Positions 44,103-54,021 of a DNA stretch of 64,000 nt are shown one piece after another (position 1 is the stretch's first letter; each line of letters begins with the position of its first letter). The notes below the pieces were generated by a model. It saw only the letters and a list, made by a program, of their open reading frames with translations. It ran no database searches and had not been told where the DNA came from. The position numbers were made by a program, and so were the translations under genes. Origin of the DNA: Pseudogymnoascus destructans (Eukaryota > Ascomycota > Leotiomycetes > Thelebolales > Thelebolaceae); assembly GCF_001641265.1 (NCBI RefSeq), contig NW_020167531.1, positions 186,001 through 250,000 of the forward strand, written 5' to 3'.

Positions 44103-44990
44103 TGATAATTCATTAACATATGTATATAGCGAATGTGCCAAACTAGCGAATGTGCCAAAATATCATGATGATAGAACCCTGTAACTAAATGTTAAACTCC
44201 TCTATAACAAAACATGCCCTAAAAAAATGATGAAAGCCATTGATCCTTGCGATCCAGGCTATGCAAAGAGACCTGAATTTGGTCCTTAGGTTGCTGCTAG
44301 GATGTATTCTATAGATCACTAGAAACTAGGTTGCCACATGAACAGTATGCATCTACGATGCGATATTCTAGCCAACTTGAGGAAAATGACCGACCTAGAG
44401 GAATCAGCCCTTAATACATTATCAACCTAGGGGCAAAAGGATTTTCTCCCTAGATGTCTGTTGTTAAAGATATGGCAATGACTTCTGGCTGCATGTGACA
44501 TACCACATGTTAGAACGTGTTAGGTTTCCCACTTTATTAAGCATCACCTAGAACTCCAGACATGCTTCTAGTGGAAATATGACTATTAGAGAGCTAAATG
44601 AAAAGATCTAAAGATTATCTCTCCTTGGTTTGAGTTTGTATGTAGCACAATTACAAAGTATGGAGATGCGGACTCATATCATGCACATTACTAAGGATGA
44701 TTTCTTTCCTACCTTCTACGCTGCATTTAATATTACAATGACAGAGAGCAATGTTCGAGGAGGGTTCCAAGGTGCAGGACTTCTTCCATTTGACCTAGAG
44801 TGTGATTTCGACACCTACTCTTAGGTTAAAGATGCTAATGCACCTGAGCTCCCGTCTGAGTACCGCTCAACCTGGGGTTTCCTAAACACCTAACAACCCA
44901 ATTAAAGCCTTATCGCAGTTTACTTTCATTAAAAATCAATTGTGCATTAACCAAAATAGCTCTCCAACTACAATATCTGGCTTTCTACTC
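44103..44990 (+). pseudogene. Decayed, shortened copy of pogo element 1
   Basis: A left TIR-like end (ACATATGTATATAGCGAATG with doubled GCGAATGTGCCAAA) at 44116, TA before it. Coding remnants: KNDES near 44228, then ITKDDFFPTFYAAFNITMTE and SNVRGGFQGAGLLPFD at 44690-44790, matching the 41105-42760 transposase. Large internal deletion and many stops. Confidence 0.8.
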
Positions 44991-45007
44991 AGAATATCAA
45001 AACCCAA

Positions 45008-45388
45008 CGACCCTCAAAGAAACTTGACCATAAGCAAGTTGGTCCATTTCAAATCCTTGAGCGAATTGGGAATGTTGCATACCAACTCCAGCTACCACCA
45101 AGCATGAAGATACACCCTGTGTTTCATAGCAACCTCTTACGACTTGACTCAGATGATGCTTTACAAGGCCAGCACCATGAACCACCCCTGCCAATCATTA
45201 TAGAAGATGAACTTGAATGGGAAGTTGAAGAAATCCTAGATTCTAAACTCCTACGGAAGAAGCTGTTCTATATGGCAGCATGGAAGAACCACCCACTAGA
45301 CAACACTTGGTATCCTGCTACAAACTTCAACAATGCACCTGAACTCACACAAGCTTTCCACCGAAAATACCCGCAGAAGCCACGATGA
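45008..45388 (+). pseudogene. Ty3/gypsy pol 3' end: integrase C-terminus with chromodomain
   Basis: Open frame KLDHKQVGPFQILERIGNVA, YQLQLPPSMKIHPVFHSNLL, then a linker, then a chromodomain (EWEVEEILDSKLLRKKLFYM and AAWKNHPLDNTWYPATNF). This order (GPY/F-type integrase tail then chromodomain) is that of chromoviruses. Upstream pol is absent: the frame starts right after the pogo relic. The frame itself is intact to TGA at 45386-45388. Chromodomains target integration to modified chromatin. Confidence 0.88.
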
Positions 45389-45418
45389 TCTTACTCTTGA
45401 TCAGGAGATCAATCTTAC

Positions 45419-45430
45419 TAGGGGGGGGGC
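45419..45430 (+). promoter_or_regulatory. Polypurine tract of the Ty3/gypsy element
   Basis: AGGGGGGGGG then CGTAG, immediately before the LTR at 45435. Confidence 0.7.
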
Positions 45431-45434
45431 GTAG

Positions 45435-45691
45435 TGTTACGATTACAGCTCACAGCTTGTCACAGCTTGTTATGGTTGTTACAGTTGTTACGGTTATTAT
45501 GGTTATTACGGTTGTTATGGGGATTACGGGTGTAGCCTTAGCCACCAAGGTTACAACCGCTAAGCAGACAACTGTATGTTATGAGGAATAGCCTCACCTT
45601 CCTTCCTTCTTCTTCTTCTTCTTCTCTCTTTAGATTCAATCTAGATTACTTTTCCTGGACTGGCATCATGACCTCTATGACCATCGTAACA
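45435..45691 (+). mobile_element. LTR-D (257 bp), 3' LTR of the chromovirus fragment
   Basis: TGTTACGATTACAGC … CCATCGTAACA. It follows a polypurine tract and the chromodomain gene, so it is the 3' LTR. It contains only a few copies of the GTTACGGTT unit expanded at 43446. Confidence 0.85.
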
Positions 45692-45852
45692 GTTAGTAGG
45701 ACGCAAAGAAGAGTTTTTGATAAAATAGAAAGGTTATGAACCTACGGACAATTCATAGGAAACGGTAGAAAACCTTAGCTGTCTAGAGCTGCTAGAGGTA
45801 TTTCACTGTCAACATCCTAGTAGTCGAAGAACCTAGAAGGCAAAGACGGGAA

Positions 45853-46078
45853 TGTTACGATATCAAGTGCGCCTTGCAGCTCGAGTGGGGGTTCAGGGGT
45901 GTGGGGAGCTTTCCGGGGTTGGAGCGAAGTTTTCAGTTGTGGAGTGAATTCTCAGAACTGGTCTCGCTAAAGAGAATTCACTCCACAACAACATAGCTGT
46001 ATATAGATCGAGCCACTGCTCGAGTGCTCCTCTTCTCTTTCCTTTCTTCTCTAGATTGAGTTTAATTCATAATACCCA
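45853..46078 (+). mobile_element. Tentative LTR-E (5' LTR), with 18-bp-arm palindrome
   Basis: Begins TGTTACGATATCAAG and ends at ATACCCA, two bases before TGGCGCCC, a standard Ty3/gypsy-type primer-binding site. A TATA-like TGTATATAGATCG lies near 46000. The inverted repeat GTTGTGGAGTGAATTCTC (45936-45953) with 45972-45989 sits in U3. There is no second copy in the window to confirm the ends. Confidence 0.5.
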
Positions 46079-46589
46079 ACTGGCGCCCTATGCCTTGGTG
46101 AACCGTGACAGGGAAGAGATCATGCTTCGAAGCATCGCTCCTAGAGGTAGCCTTAGAGGCAGTTAGGAGAAGGGAACGAGCCTTAGTTTCATGTTGCTTA
46201 CGTTCCTTAAGCTCCTCTAACTTGTCTAAGGATTTTAGACCACGACGCAGCATCTTAAACACCACAGGTTTTGAGAGCATGCGACAGGCATATACTTCTT
46301 AAGCGCAGATGTGAGCCTCATGCTCTTAAGATTCCACTGCTTCCTCTTTAGCCTCAAGACGCTCTTCTTCTTTACGAAGCTTCTCCTAATCAGTAGGAGA
46401 AGGGGTGCAAGCATTGCATTTGGAATTGTGACAAGTACATTCACTACAATGACGATTACTAGCAACAACGATACAAGATCGTTTGTTATAAAGACAGCTA
46501 GAACATAGCGACATTAGGTTGTCGTTCTTTTCGATATGGTCTGCAAGAAGATGACGCTCTTTGATTTTTGTGTGTCTACTAGAACACAT
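46076..46589 (-). pseudogene. Antisense ORF with exact Zn2Cys6 cysteine spacing
   Basis: ATG 46589, MCSSRHTKIKERHLLADHIE. The cluster is C-x2-C-x6-C-x8-C-x2-C-x6-C (CSSCLYNKRSC … CSECTCHNSKC), which fits the fungal binuclear zinc-cluster consensus. After TPSPTD there is a TAG. The same frame continues as a charged helical region (EKLRKEEERLEAKEEAVES) with two more stops, then KMLRRGLKSLDKLEELKERK, and runs on over the primer-binding site (…GIGRQLG). The ORF is opposite to the retroelement sense strand, inferred from PBS and PPT. It is decayed. DNA-binding function is inference. Confidence 0.6.
46081..46090 (+). promoter_or_regulatory. Primer-binding site TGGCGCCC
   Basis: TGGCGCC directly after an LTR-like end is the usual PBS of fungal Ty3/gypsy elements. 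Confidence 0.6.
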
Positions 46590-46690
46590 GATAAGCAGCG
46601 CAACCTGCTTGGCAATTAAGTTGGCATCACCCTACTTAAGTAAGTAGCAATTTCCTTAATTAGCAAAGACCTAAGGGACTAGGCCTTTAT

Positions 46691-46703
46691 GAGGGGGACC
46701 TAG
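46691..46703 (+). promoter_or_regulatory. Polypurine tract before LTR-C
   Basis: GAGGGGGACCTAG directly precedes TGTTATGGC, the start of LTR-C, so this LTR-C is a 3' LTR and the internal sequence is to its left. Confidence 0.6.
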
Positions 46704-46796
46704 TGTTATGGCTATGGTAACGTGATATTAGTTACGGGGCTAGCAGGGCTAGGCTTAGTAACGTGACCTAAGAAGTCACGAGGCTAGCAGGGCTAG

Positions 46797-48108
46797 TGTA
46801 AGAACACAGGGCACCCAGCTCACAGTAATAGCATATGAGAGTGTGAGTCGGAGGCTAAACGGATGCTATCCTATAGGTCTACTATGAAGGATACAAAAAA
46901 GATGAAGGGGGAACCCTGTGAGTCGATTCCCTCAAGTACCCGAAAACCATCCGACTCAGTTCCGACTCGGTTAGCCCACCCAAATGATCACATGTGACAA
47001 GGGGGAACCCTGTGAGTCAATTCTTCAAGTACCCGAAACCCATCCGACTTGGTTAGCCCACCCAAATGATCACACGTGACCCCGTGTAATGGTGGGTGCA
47101 CCAGATGTGAGAATCTAGCCACCCAAGGAAGGGATGATTTTACTAAGACAACACACTGTCTTAGGAAACAGAGCCAAAGGGTCGTAGCTTAGACTATTCC
47201 ACAATGCAGCAATCAGGTGTATGATGTAGTGGAGTGGTTTAGACAAGTTGTAACAAATGTTGAGTCTGAGAACTCAGGGATAAGTCAGAGGTTAGCACCT
47301 CACTGACTTTTCAAAAACAAGGAGTAACAAGATCAATGCTTGGAAGCTTGGAAAAGACGTGGAAGTATGTGATAGTCAATTTACTGTATTGTCTGCTTGC
47401 CCTTTCTTAAGGAAAGGGCAATCCTATTTATGCTAAAGGAGTGTAGTTCTCTCATTTTCCATGACTTTCCATGACTTAACCAGGCTTGGTAACTGTAGTC
47501 AACGTAAGAGAATCCCATAGAACCATCTCCTAGGTTCCTAGCCTATAGGAAGTAAAAGGAGGTCCAAGGTCAGAGTACCCCTATAGACAAATTATGTCAT
47601 AACTTAACCAATCTTGTGGGTACCTAAGGAGCGATGACGTGTAATGAATCATAGACGGTTGTAGAAGCTTTTGGAGCTATCGTTCATGTTCCTAGCCTCT
47701 AGTTGATAGACCACTATACATATTTTGGCTTGTCACACCAACAACAAGAGCAATACTAGTCAACGATTGCTACAACCCTCTATGATTCATTACACGTCAT
47801 TGCTCCTTAGTTACTGGGCCGATATGACCACATAGCTATCTCTACAACCCTCTATGATTCATTACACGTCATTGCTCCTTAGTTACTGGGCCGATATGAC
47901 CACATAGCTATCTCTACAACCCTCTATGATTCATTACATGACATCACTCCTTAGTTACTGGGCTAATACTACATGTAGGTTTGAGGAGGAGATTTCTAAG
48001 TTTGCTCTTGAGTTTGATAGCAAACTGAGTGCAACGAATGTCAGTATGACATGCCGCAGCTACCCAGAGTCTACTCCTTAGAATGAGAGATGAGAAGGCG
48101 TCCTTACA
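46797..48108 (+). mobile_element. LTR-B, interrupted by LTR-A, TSD GCTAG
   Basis: TGTAAGAACACAGGGC … GGCGTCCTTACA, with GCTAG at 46792-46796 and 48109-48113. The internal repeat unit is present twice but in a form distinct from the 8479 copy (CCCTGTGAGTC… units), so it duplicated independently. Confidence 0.9.
47095..48051 (-). mobile_element. LTR-A with internal inversion, nested in LTR-B
   Basis: Minus-orientation ends (TGTAATGGTGGG … GTCAGTATGACA). The segment ~47711-47975 runs in the opposite orientation and includes a tandem ~105-bp repeat (CTATGATTCATTACACGTC…). Flanks CCCCG and TGCCG agree at 3 of 5 positions, so the TSD is decayed or altered. Confidence 0.82.
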
Positions 48109-48354
48109 GCTAGGCTGGCGTGATTGGATAATCACGCCAGCCTAGCTGTAAGGATGCCTAAGGCATGACACTACTATATAAGTAGATAGTATTCCCTTAG
48201 ATAGGAGCTTTGTGCTCAACTTAATATAGTATTCTTTATAATACTATAACGTGTTACTTAGAAAGCCTTTGTGTTTAATCCCCTGCCTCCTCTGTTAAGT
48301 CAACCTTACGCAAGAAACCTCTATGCCGTCTATCGTTTAGAAGTCAGCGTTATA

Positions 48355-49655
48355 ATGAGCCTACTATTACATGATGGTTTTAAGAGTACATTGAGTTTGT
48401 ACTAGAACGCCATATAAAGCCAGAGTCAATTTGGAATATAGATGAAACAGGATCTAGAGTTGGAATTCCAGGAGGTGGGAAGGTTATGGTACTACGAACA
48501 GCAAAGTAGCTCTATACTCTAAGCCCTGAAAACCGTACGTCTATTACTATCCTAGAGGCTGTGTCTACAGTAGGAAAAGTCATACCACTAGTACTTGTCA
48601 TTCTATGCAAAATTCATATGGATAGTAGTACTGGCTCCATACCAACCTCGAAGGCATGGAGCCAGTACTACTCTCTGACACAGGATTTTCAAATAGCTAG
48701 GCTATAGCATTTTATAGAGCATACAGCTCTACATAAGAAGCTGAAGGTTCTATTACTCAGCTCTCATGTAAGCTATACAAGCCATGATTTCATCATTCTA
48801 GCAGAAGAATATAAATATATACACCTTTCCCTCACATCTTACACACGTTCTACAGCCATTAGATGTGGGGATTTTCCAGCCATATAAACACTACCATTAA
48901 CAGGCTGCTTACTGCCATACAGGCTATGGATGTTACCTACGACCTACAATCCTTTATAACAGATCTCATACACATTTCGGGAGCAGACTTTTAAGGAGTC
49001 TACTATAATATCAGCTTTCCGGAAAGCTGGTATTTGGCCTATAAGCTGTAATACAGCCCTCACGAAACTACGCACCTACTCACAACCTACGCCTACGCCT
49101 ACTACCCTACCAATCTGGGTTTCTACCCCTAAACCCTCAACTTTTCAGGAGGTAGAAGAGGGGCTACAACACTAGAAAAACCGGGTTCCGGAGGGCTTTA
49201 GTAGCCCCTTAAAAGAGAGCTACCGAATTGGCTTACCGGAACGGAAGAGGTCGTAGTAGCTGGCCAAATCCAAGAGCTTGACCTACGGGCTACTCGGAAG
49301 CAGGTTGAGGAGTCGAGGAAGCAGGCAAGCCGAAGCCGGGCCCGGCTTTAGTTTGGAGGTGAGCTTCGGGCTACTGAGGCTCACAAGCTCTGGGCCCAGA
49401 AAGCTGAGCTTCAAGCCCAGAAGCTCGCAGCCAAAGAAGCCCGGGTAGCCTGCTAGGCTACAAACCAGGCCTAGAAACAGCTCAAGAGAGCTGGAATTGA
49501 GGCCTGGAAGGCAGAGCGCCTCCGGAAAAAGAGGGTAAAAACTCTTCTTCGAGCTGGCAACCTAATTCCTCCGGAGGATGAGGACCCAATTCTAGACCCA
49601 GAAGCTGCTACATAAGCGCAAAAACCATAGATTAGTAAGCCGGAGCTCATGGGAC
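48355..49655 (+). pseudogene. Decayed pogo-type transposase, C-terminal two-thirds
   Basis: Reads WNIDETGSRVGIPGGGKVMV (first catalytic Asp) near 48440, ITILEAVSTVGKVIPLVLVI, LLLSSHVSYTSHDFIILAEE (the second Asp is apparently replaced by Ser), and STIISAFRKAGIWPISCN near 49000. Then comes a Lys/Arg/Glu-rich tail near 49270-49610. Many stops. No TIRs recognised. A family distinct from elements 1-3. Confidence 0.7.
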
Positions 49656-49659
49656 TCGT

Positions 49660-49783
49660 CAATCAATCGACTTTTCATTTAAAACTACTCAATCAATCGA
49701 CTTTTCATTTTAAAACTACTCAATCAATCGACTTTTCATTTTAAAAAACTACTCAATCAATCGACTTTTCATTTTAAAACTAC
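49660..49783. repeat. Tandem repeat, ~30-33-bp unit, four copies
   Basis: CAATCAATCGACTTTTCATT followed by T/A-rich AAAACTACT, four times (starting 49660, 49690, 49721, 49754). Unit length varies only in the A/T run. Lies at the downstream edge of the transposon nest. Confidence 0.95.
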
Positions 49784-50366
49784 ATGGTTTTCCCACTTCC
49801 TCTCTCCCCCATATATCCCCTCTCGCTCCCATCCCAGCATCCCCTCAAAAAAAATCACAAATGCATCGCACCCCCACCATCCATCCCATCCCATTCCAGT
49901 ATAATTAACATAGGGAAAAAATAACTAACACTAGACAGCACAGCAAGTTGGTTTGTTCTCACAGAATAATGAAAAGATGTCGAATGTTTCGAGGTTGAAC
50001 AAAGTACAAGGTTGGTTTGATTTAGTTGTTTGTTTCGCCTCGGTGGTAAATCGATGAAATCGATCTGTCGAGTATACCCCGCGTCGCCTCCTTTCTTTTC
50101 CCAAGAGGTGAGGTGAACTATAATTGACGGTACGTTATGTACGGTCTATGATATGATCCGTGTGTATAGTATGGTTGGAAGCGTAGTTCCCAGTAATTCT
50201 CAAAACGCCAGCCGTAAAAAAAATGCATTGCGATCCACACAACAAAAGTTTCGTGAAAGCGACTCCTCTAATGGTCGTAACCTGCGCCGCGCTGCCAAGG
50301 ACTATTATATTCGTTAGCTTTCCATCCATAAAGGCCGTCAACCAAAGACAAGCATGTGGAAGAATC
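49784..50366. other. 3' region of the flavin-carrier gene
   Basis: Pyrimidine-rich sequence near 49795-49870, then AT-rich. Probably the 3' UTR and terminator region of the minus-strand gene ending at 50367. Confidence 0.4.
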
Positions 50367-52604
50367 TTACCTCGCCCCATTTGCCCCCCTATGGCCCAAC
50401 GGACTCGCCGTATTCGCCCTGTTATACGGCGCCGCTGCACCCGCAACCGGCCCCAACCCAAACGGAGTCGTCGGCGTAGCCTCATCGTGCCTCGAGTCCG
50501 TAGTGTACGAACCCTGGTACACGCCACGGCTCTTCTCGTCGTATGGGCTGGTGCCGCTCGGGAAGAGTGGCACCGACGGGTTAATCGGCGAGCGCGGTGG
50601 CTCGTGCGAGCTTGCTGTTGAGGGTGGTAGGGGCATGTTTGCTGGGTGACGGCGGTTGCTCTCTGCGTCCCAGGTGTCGTCGTCGTCGAGGTCGAGTCCG
50701 GGCTTGTAGCCGCCTTTCATCTCGCCGCGGGCAGTAGCACCTAGAGCATCGAGCTCCGTGGTCAGTTGCGTCTGGGACTTGATGAAGGAGGCGCGGTCGT
50801 CGCCCATGGGTTGGTAGCGCGTATCCGGGTTCTTGCGCGTGGCGGCCAGGACGGTGGAGACAATAACCAGGATGAGCAGGACGAGAGCAAAGATGGCGTT
50901 AACAACGAAGAAAACGACACCAAAGACACCAGTGACAATGGCAGGCTGGTTGAAGATGGCCGAGAAGACGAGCAGGCAGATCGCGTTGAAGAAGTTGATG
51001 GAGCAGATCGAGATGTTGACCGTGTTGGTGCTCTTGTCCATCCATGGCTTCATCACAGACGCGGCAATGAGAACGCCGGCTTCGATGATCAGGAGTCCGA
51101 CGGCCTGTGCGGTGCCGCTGCCCTGACCGAGCGCGATGAACATGCCCTTGACGAGGATGTATACCAGTGTCGGGATGATGTAGTAGTAAGCTGAGGCGCG
51201 GAACTGGACGTACAGGAAACCCCACTTGTTCAGCGACGTTGGGTCCGAGTAAAGGATGTAGGCTGGGTTCTTGTGCATGGACTTTGAGCGCTTCGCAATC
51301 ATCGCCACCTTAAAAGCGGCCCAGGCAAGCGTTCCGCCCATTCCGAAGAAGAAGAAGACGGCCAGGACGACCTCGGCCGGGGAATCGATCTTTGTGAACT
51401 CCCAGAGGCAGAGGATGGTCATCTGCGGGAAACCAATGAGGACCATTCGGAACATGATACCCTTCAGCACGACCTTCCAGCCGTTGCGGAAGTCCTCGAA
51501 TCGGGAGGTCTTCATCCACCTTTGCTTAACGGCCAGCTCGCAGATGCCCTTGAAGGCGGCGACGCCGAGGACTGTTGCGGTTACGAAGATGCAGAAGAAC
51601 ATGAGACCGGTGATGAACAGATTAGTAGCCTCCATGTCAGCACGGAACGCGACTCTGTCCATGCCCTTGACGGTGTAGGTGCCGGACACGGCGTCGATGG
51701 CGTTCTCATTGTTGGAGCGGCGGAGGATGGAGGTCGCCTCGGAGGCAAGCTGCAGCGAACGCTTCTGCACCTGGACGGAGTTGGTGGTGAGCGTGTTGAG
51801 GATGGTGGCTGGGGTGCCGCCCGTGGACTTCTGGTACCAGGTCGCGATGGTCTGCATGAAGTCGACGCCAATGATACCTATGGTCCACTGGAAGTTTTGG
51901 GTCCACGATTGCACGATGGGTGGCAGTGGGACGGCCGTGAGACCGACCATGGCGATGGCCTGGAAATAGCTGAAGAGCGAAAGCGCGTACGCGGCAATGT
52001 GTGCCGCGGTGTTGTCATGACCCAATCCTGCAACGACGGCGGACACGACGAGCGCGAGACCGGCAACCACAGCAGTGGCCCAGCTCACACCCTTCTGCTC
52101 AACGGTCTTGCCGTTCGATAGACGCGCCTCCACACAGGCCTTGATGAGATCAGGGTTCGCCTTGGAGGCGATCTTGATCCTCACGGTGGCATCGAGATCG
52201 GGGATGCTGTACGCAATGGACGGGATCTGGCTCACGACCTCCGGGCTGAAGTCGAGATTCGAGGTGATGGTGATGGGACCCGGCTGCATGCGGCACACAC
52301 CGGACAGCTCCTTGGACGCGCAAGGGTCGATATCGGTGTCGAAGATCTTGTATCCGTAGGCGGCACCCTCGACGTGGAGGGTGAAGTTTCCGGTCAGGGA
52401 GGTGATACCCGTGACATCGAATGTGATGGTGCGGTTATCAGGTGTGAAGACGACATTGAACAGACTGGCTGTGAAGTTGGAGTTCTCAATACAGGTGTTG
52501 AGGGATGTGGAAATGAGGAGCCTCTCGTCTGCCACGGCCGTCCCGGCGAGTAATGAGAGGGTTGTGACGACGGCTGTCAACGGGGAGAACCCTGCGAAGC
52601 GCAT
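50367..52604 (-). CDS. ML-like/TRP-domain membrane protein, flavin carrier (Flc) family
   Basis: The ATG at 52604 (MRFAGFSPLTAVVTTLSLLA) is chosen because it starts a signal peptide; the frame upstream has only non-ATG codons. 745 aa, no intron. Residues ~1-26 are a signal peptide. ~27-165 is the ML-like lumenal domain, with cysteines in NTCIENSN, DIDPCASKELSGVCRMQPG and IKACVEARL. ~175-585 is the TRP-like membrane domain with about nine helices, including ATNLFITGLMFFCIFVTATV and AYYYIIPTLVYILVKGMFIA. A long cytosolic Pro/Ser-rich tail follows. Flc proteins reside in ER/Golgi/plasma membrane and affect FAD transport into the ER, calcium homeostasis and cell-wall integrity. Intact. Confidence 0.92.
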   Translation of the reverse strand: MRFAGFSPLTAVVTTLSLLAGTAVADERLLISTSLNTCIENSNFTASLFNVVFTPDNRTITFDVTGITSLTGNFTLHVEGAAYGYKIFDTDIDPCASKELSGVCRMQPGPITITSNLDFSPEVVSQIPSIAYSIPDLDATVRIKIASKANPDLIKACVEARLSNGKTVEQKGVSWATAVVAGLALVVSAVVAGLGHDNTAAHIAAYALSLFSYFQAIAMVGLTAVPLPPIVQSWTQNFQWTIGIIGVDFMQTIATWYQKSTGGTPATILNTLTTNSVQVQKRSLQLASEATSILRRSNNENAIDAVSGTYTVKGMDRVAFRADMEATNLFITGLMFFCIFVTATVLGVAAFKGICELAVKQRWMKTSRFEDFRNGWKVVLKGIMFRMVLIGFPQMTILCLWEFTKIDSPAEVVLAVFFFFGMGGTLAWAAFKVAMIAKRSKSMHKNPAYILYSDPTSLNKWGFLYVQFRASAYYYIIPTLVYILVKGMFIALGQGSGTAQAVGLLIIEAGVLIAASVMKPWMDKSTNTVNISICSINFFNAICLLVFSAIFNQPAIVTGVFGVVFFVVNAIFALVLLILVIVSTVLAATRKNPDTRYQPMGDDRASFIKSQTQLTTELDALGATARGEMKGGYKPGLDLDDDDTWDAESNRRHPANMPLPPSTASSHEPPRSPINPSVPLFPSGTSPYDEKSRGVYQGSYTTDSRHDEATPTTPFGLGPVAGAAAPYNRANTASPLGHRGANGAR

Positions 52605-54021
52605 ACTGGGCGATTTCTGCCGTAGACGACAAGTCGGCACCAGTATGTGGTTGTTGTTGTTGGGTATTCGGTAATCGGTATCGGGAGTCTAAAATCAGAC
52701 CATTAAGACGTCGTGGGAGTCTCTCTTTCGTGCGCCCTGGGCTGATTCTCTTTATTAGGCTTTCGCGAGTTCGTGCAGCATGTATGGGATATCGGAATCA
52801 GCGACCGAGATGGGAGTAATGGGCGGATTGTCGTATATATTCCGGACGTTGGATCGCCAGGGGTCGCGGGCACTGTCGGAGATGTGCGATGAGCGAGCGA
52901 ACGGTAAGGGTCCTGCCTGTGCCACTGGAATGAGTGTGTTGCTGGATGGAAGAGCGATCAAAATCGGCACAAAGTCGGTTTGGTGATGGAAGTAGCGGCG
53001 GTGAGGTTGGGAGGGTAGGTGGGAAGGGAAGTGAGGTCGTAGAGAGAGAAAGAGGGATGGGGTCGAGAGAGTAGTGAGAGTAGTAGTAGGGTTTGGAGTT
53101 GTTACAGGGTGGTTTTGGGTATAGTTTAGTTTTGGAAGTGGAAGTGGAAGTGGAAGTACCTTTTTGTACAGTACGGAGAAGTGGAAGGAATAGCGCGTGT
53201 CAGTCGTGGGAAATCTTGGCGATCTTGGCAATAATGGGGGGGTCTTTCTGGTACTGGAACGGGTAATTGTGGCCTGATGTGACCTTGTTTGGCCTTATGT
53301 ATAGGGCATGAACTATATTTGGGTATCATTTGTATGTACGGATAACAGTAAGTTACGTATAGTTACTTGGTAAGTTACGTATAGTTACTTGGTAAGTTAC
53401 GTACAGTTACTTGGTAAGTTACTGCCAATTTTTTAACATTACGGTGGTACGTGGCTGCCGTGGCTGCGCCGGTGGTGGTACGGCGGTGACTACGGCGACG
53501 GCGACGGGTCAGCGACGGGGGTGAAAGCGGCAACAAAGACAAAAGTCAGGCATTTAGAGATTCTAATAAAAGATGTGAATACGGGGAAGCCGTTGAAGGG
53601 TTTCTTTGCCACGGTGGCTATACTATACAGATACAACAACAGCATCAGACAGCATCAGGCAGTGCAGGCAGGTGCAGCAATATACAGGCGCCTGTGCTGA
53701 GAGTGCCGTAGCCATACTCCACACAGTACTCGAGTAAGACAATATGATGTGTGTGTACGTGCACAAGTCCCACTCCTCTACCCCGCCCAGCTGCAACCAA
53801 AGCCCGCGGTCGTCGTCATCGCCCATCCCCATCCACTTTCTCATCCTGCACAGCCTCGTTCGTAAAGGTAAGTTACTCCTCGGAAGCACTCCTGCACCGC
53901 GCGCGTAGACTGTAATGTACACCCCTCCCCGCCCAAGTTACCTAGCATAGGTATGCGCAGCAGAAGGCGTAGCGGAGAGGGTTGGGATATATTCGTTTAG
54001 CACGATGTGCCGCCATAGTAA
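52605..54021. other. Intergenic region with 22-bp tandem repeat
   Basis: Promoter/5' UTR side of the flavin-carrier gene, then spacer. At 53349-53424 TAAGTTACGTATAGTTACTT GG repeats three times plus a partial copy. An open frame at 52755-53231 (minus) is low-complexity and I do not accept it as a gene. Confidence 0.5.

Larger units (their letters stand above)
46704..48354 (+). mobile_element. LTR-C, split by LTR-B which is split by LTR-A
   Basis: Left part 46704-46796 (TGTTATGGCTATGG…) and right part 48114-48354 (…CTACTATATAAGTAGATAG … AGTCAGCGTTATA) match the solo LTR-C at 19080. The end TTATA versus TTACA is a C-to-T change. Confidence 0.85.

Noticed and set aside
45104..45388. The 94-codon ORF as an independent small chromodomain gene
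   Set aside because: The frame is open further upstream with integrase C-terminal sequence and is followed by PPT and LTR, so it is the end of a pol gene.
47700..47960. Separate MITE inside LTR-A at 47.7 kb
   Set aside because: The segment is LTR-A sequence in reverse orientation; no independent TIR or TSD at its edges.
50766..52121. Plus-strand frames opposite the Flc gene
   Set aside because: GC-rich codon shadow; the minus strand has signal peptide, ML and TRP motifs.
52755..53231. 158-aa minus-strand frame upstream of Flc
   Set aside because: Low-complexity Pro/Leu/Thr/Ser-rich with no motif; fits a pyrimidine-rich 5' UTR or promoter.
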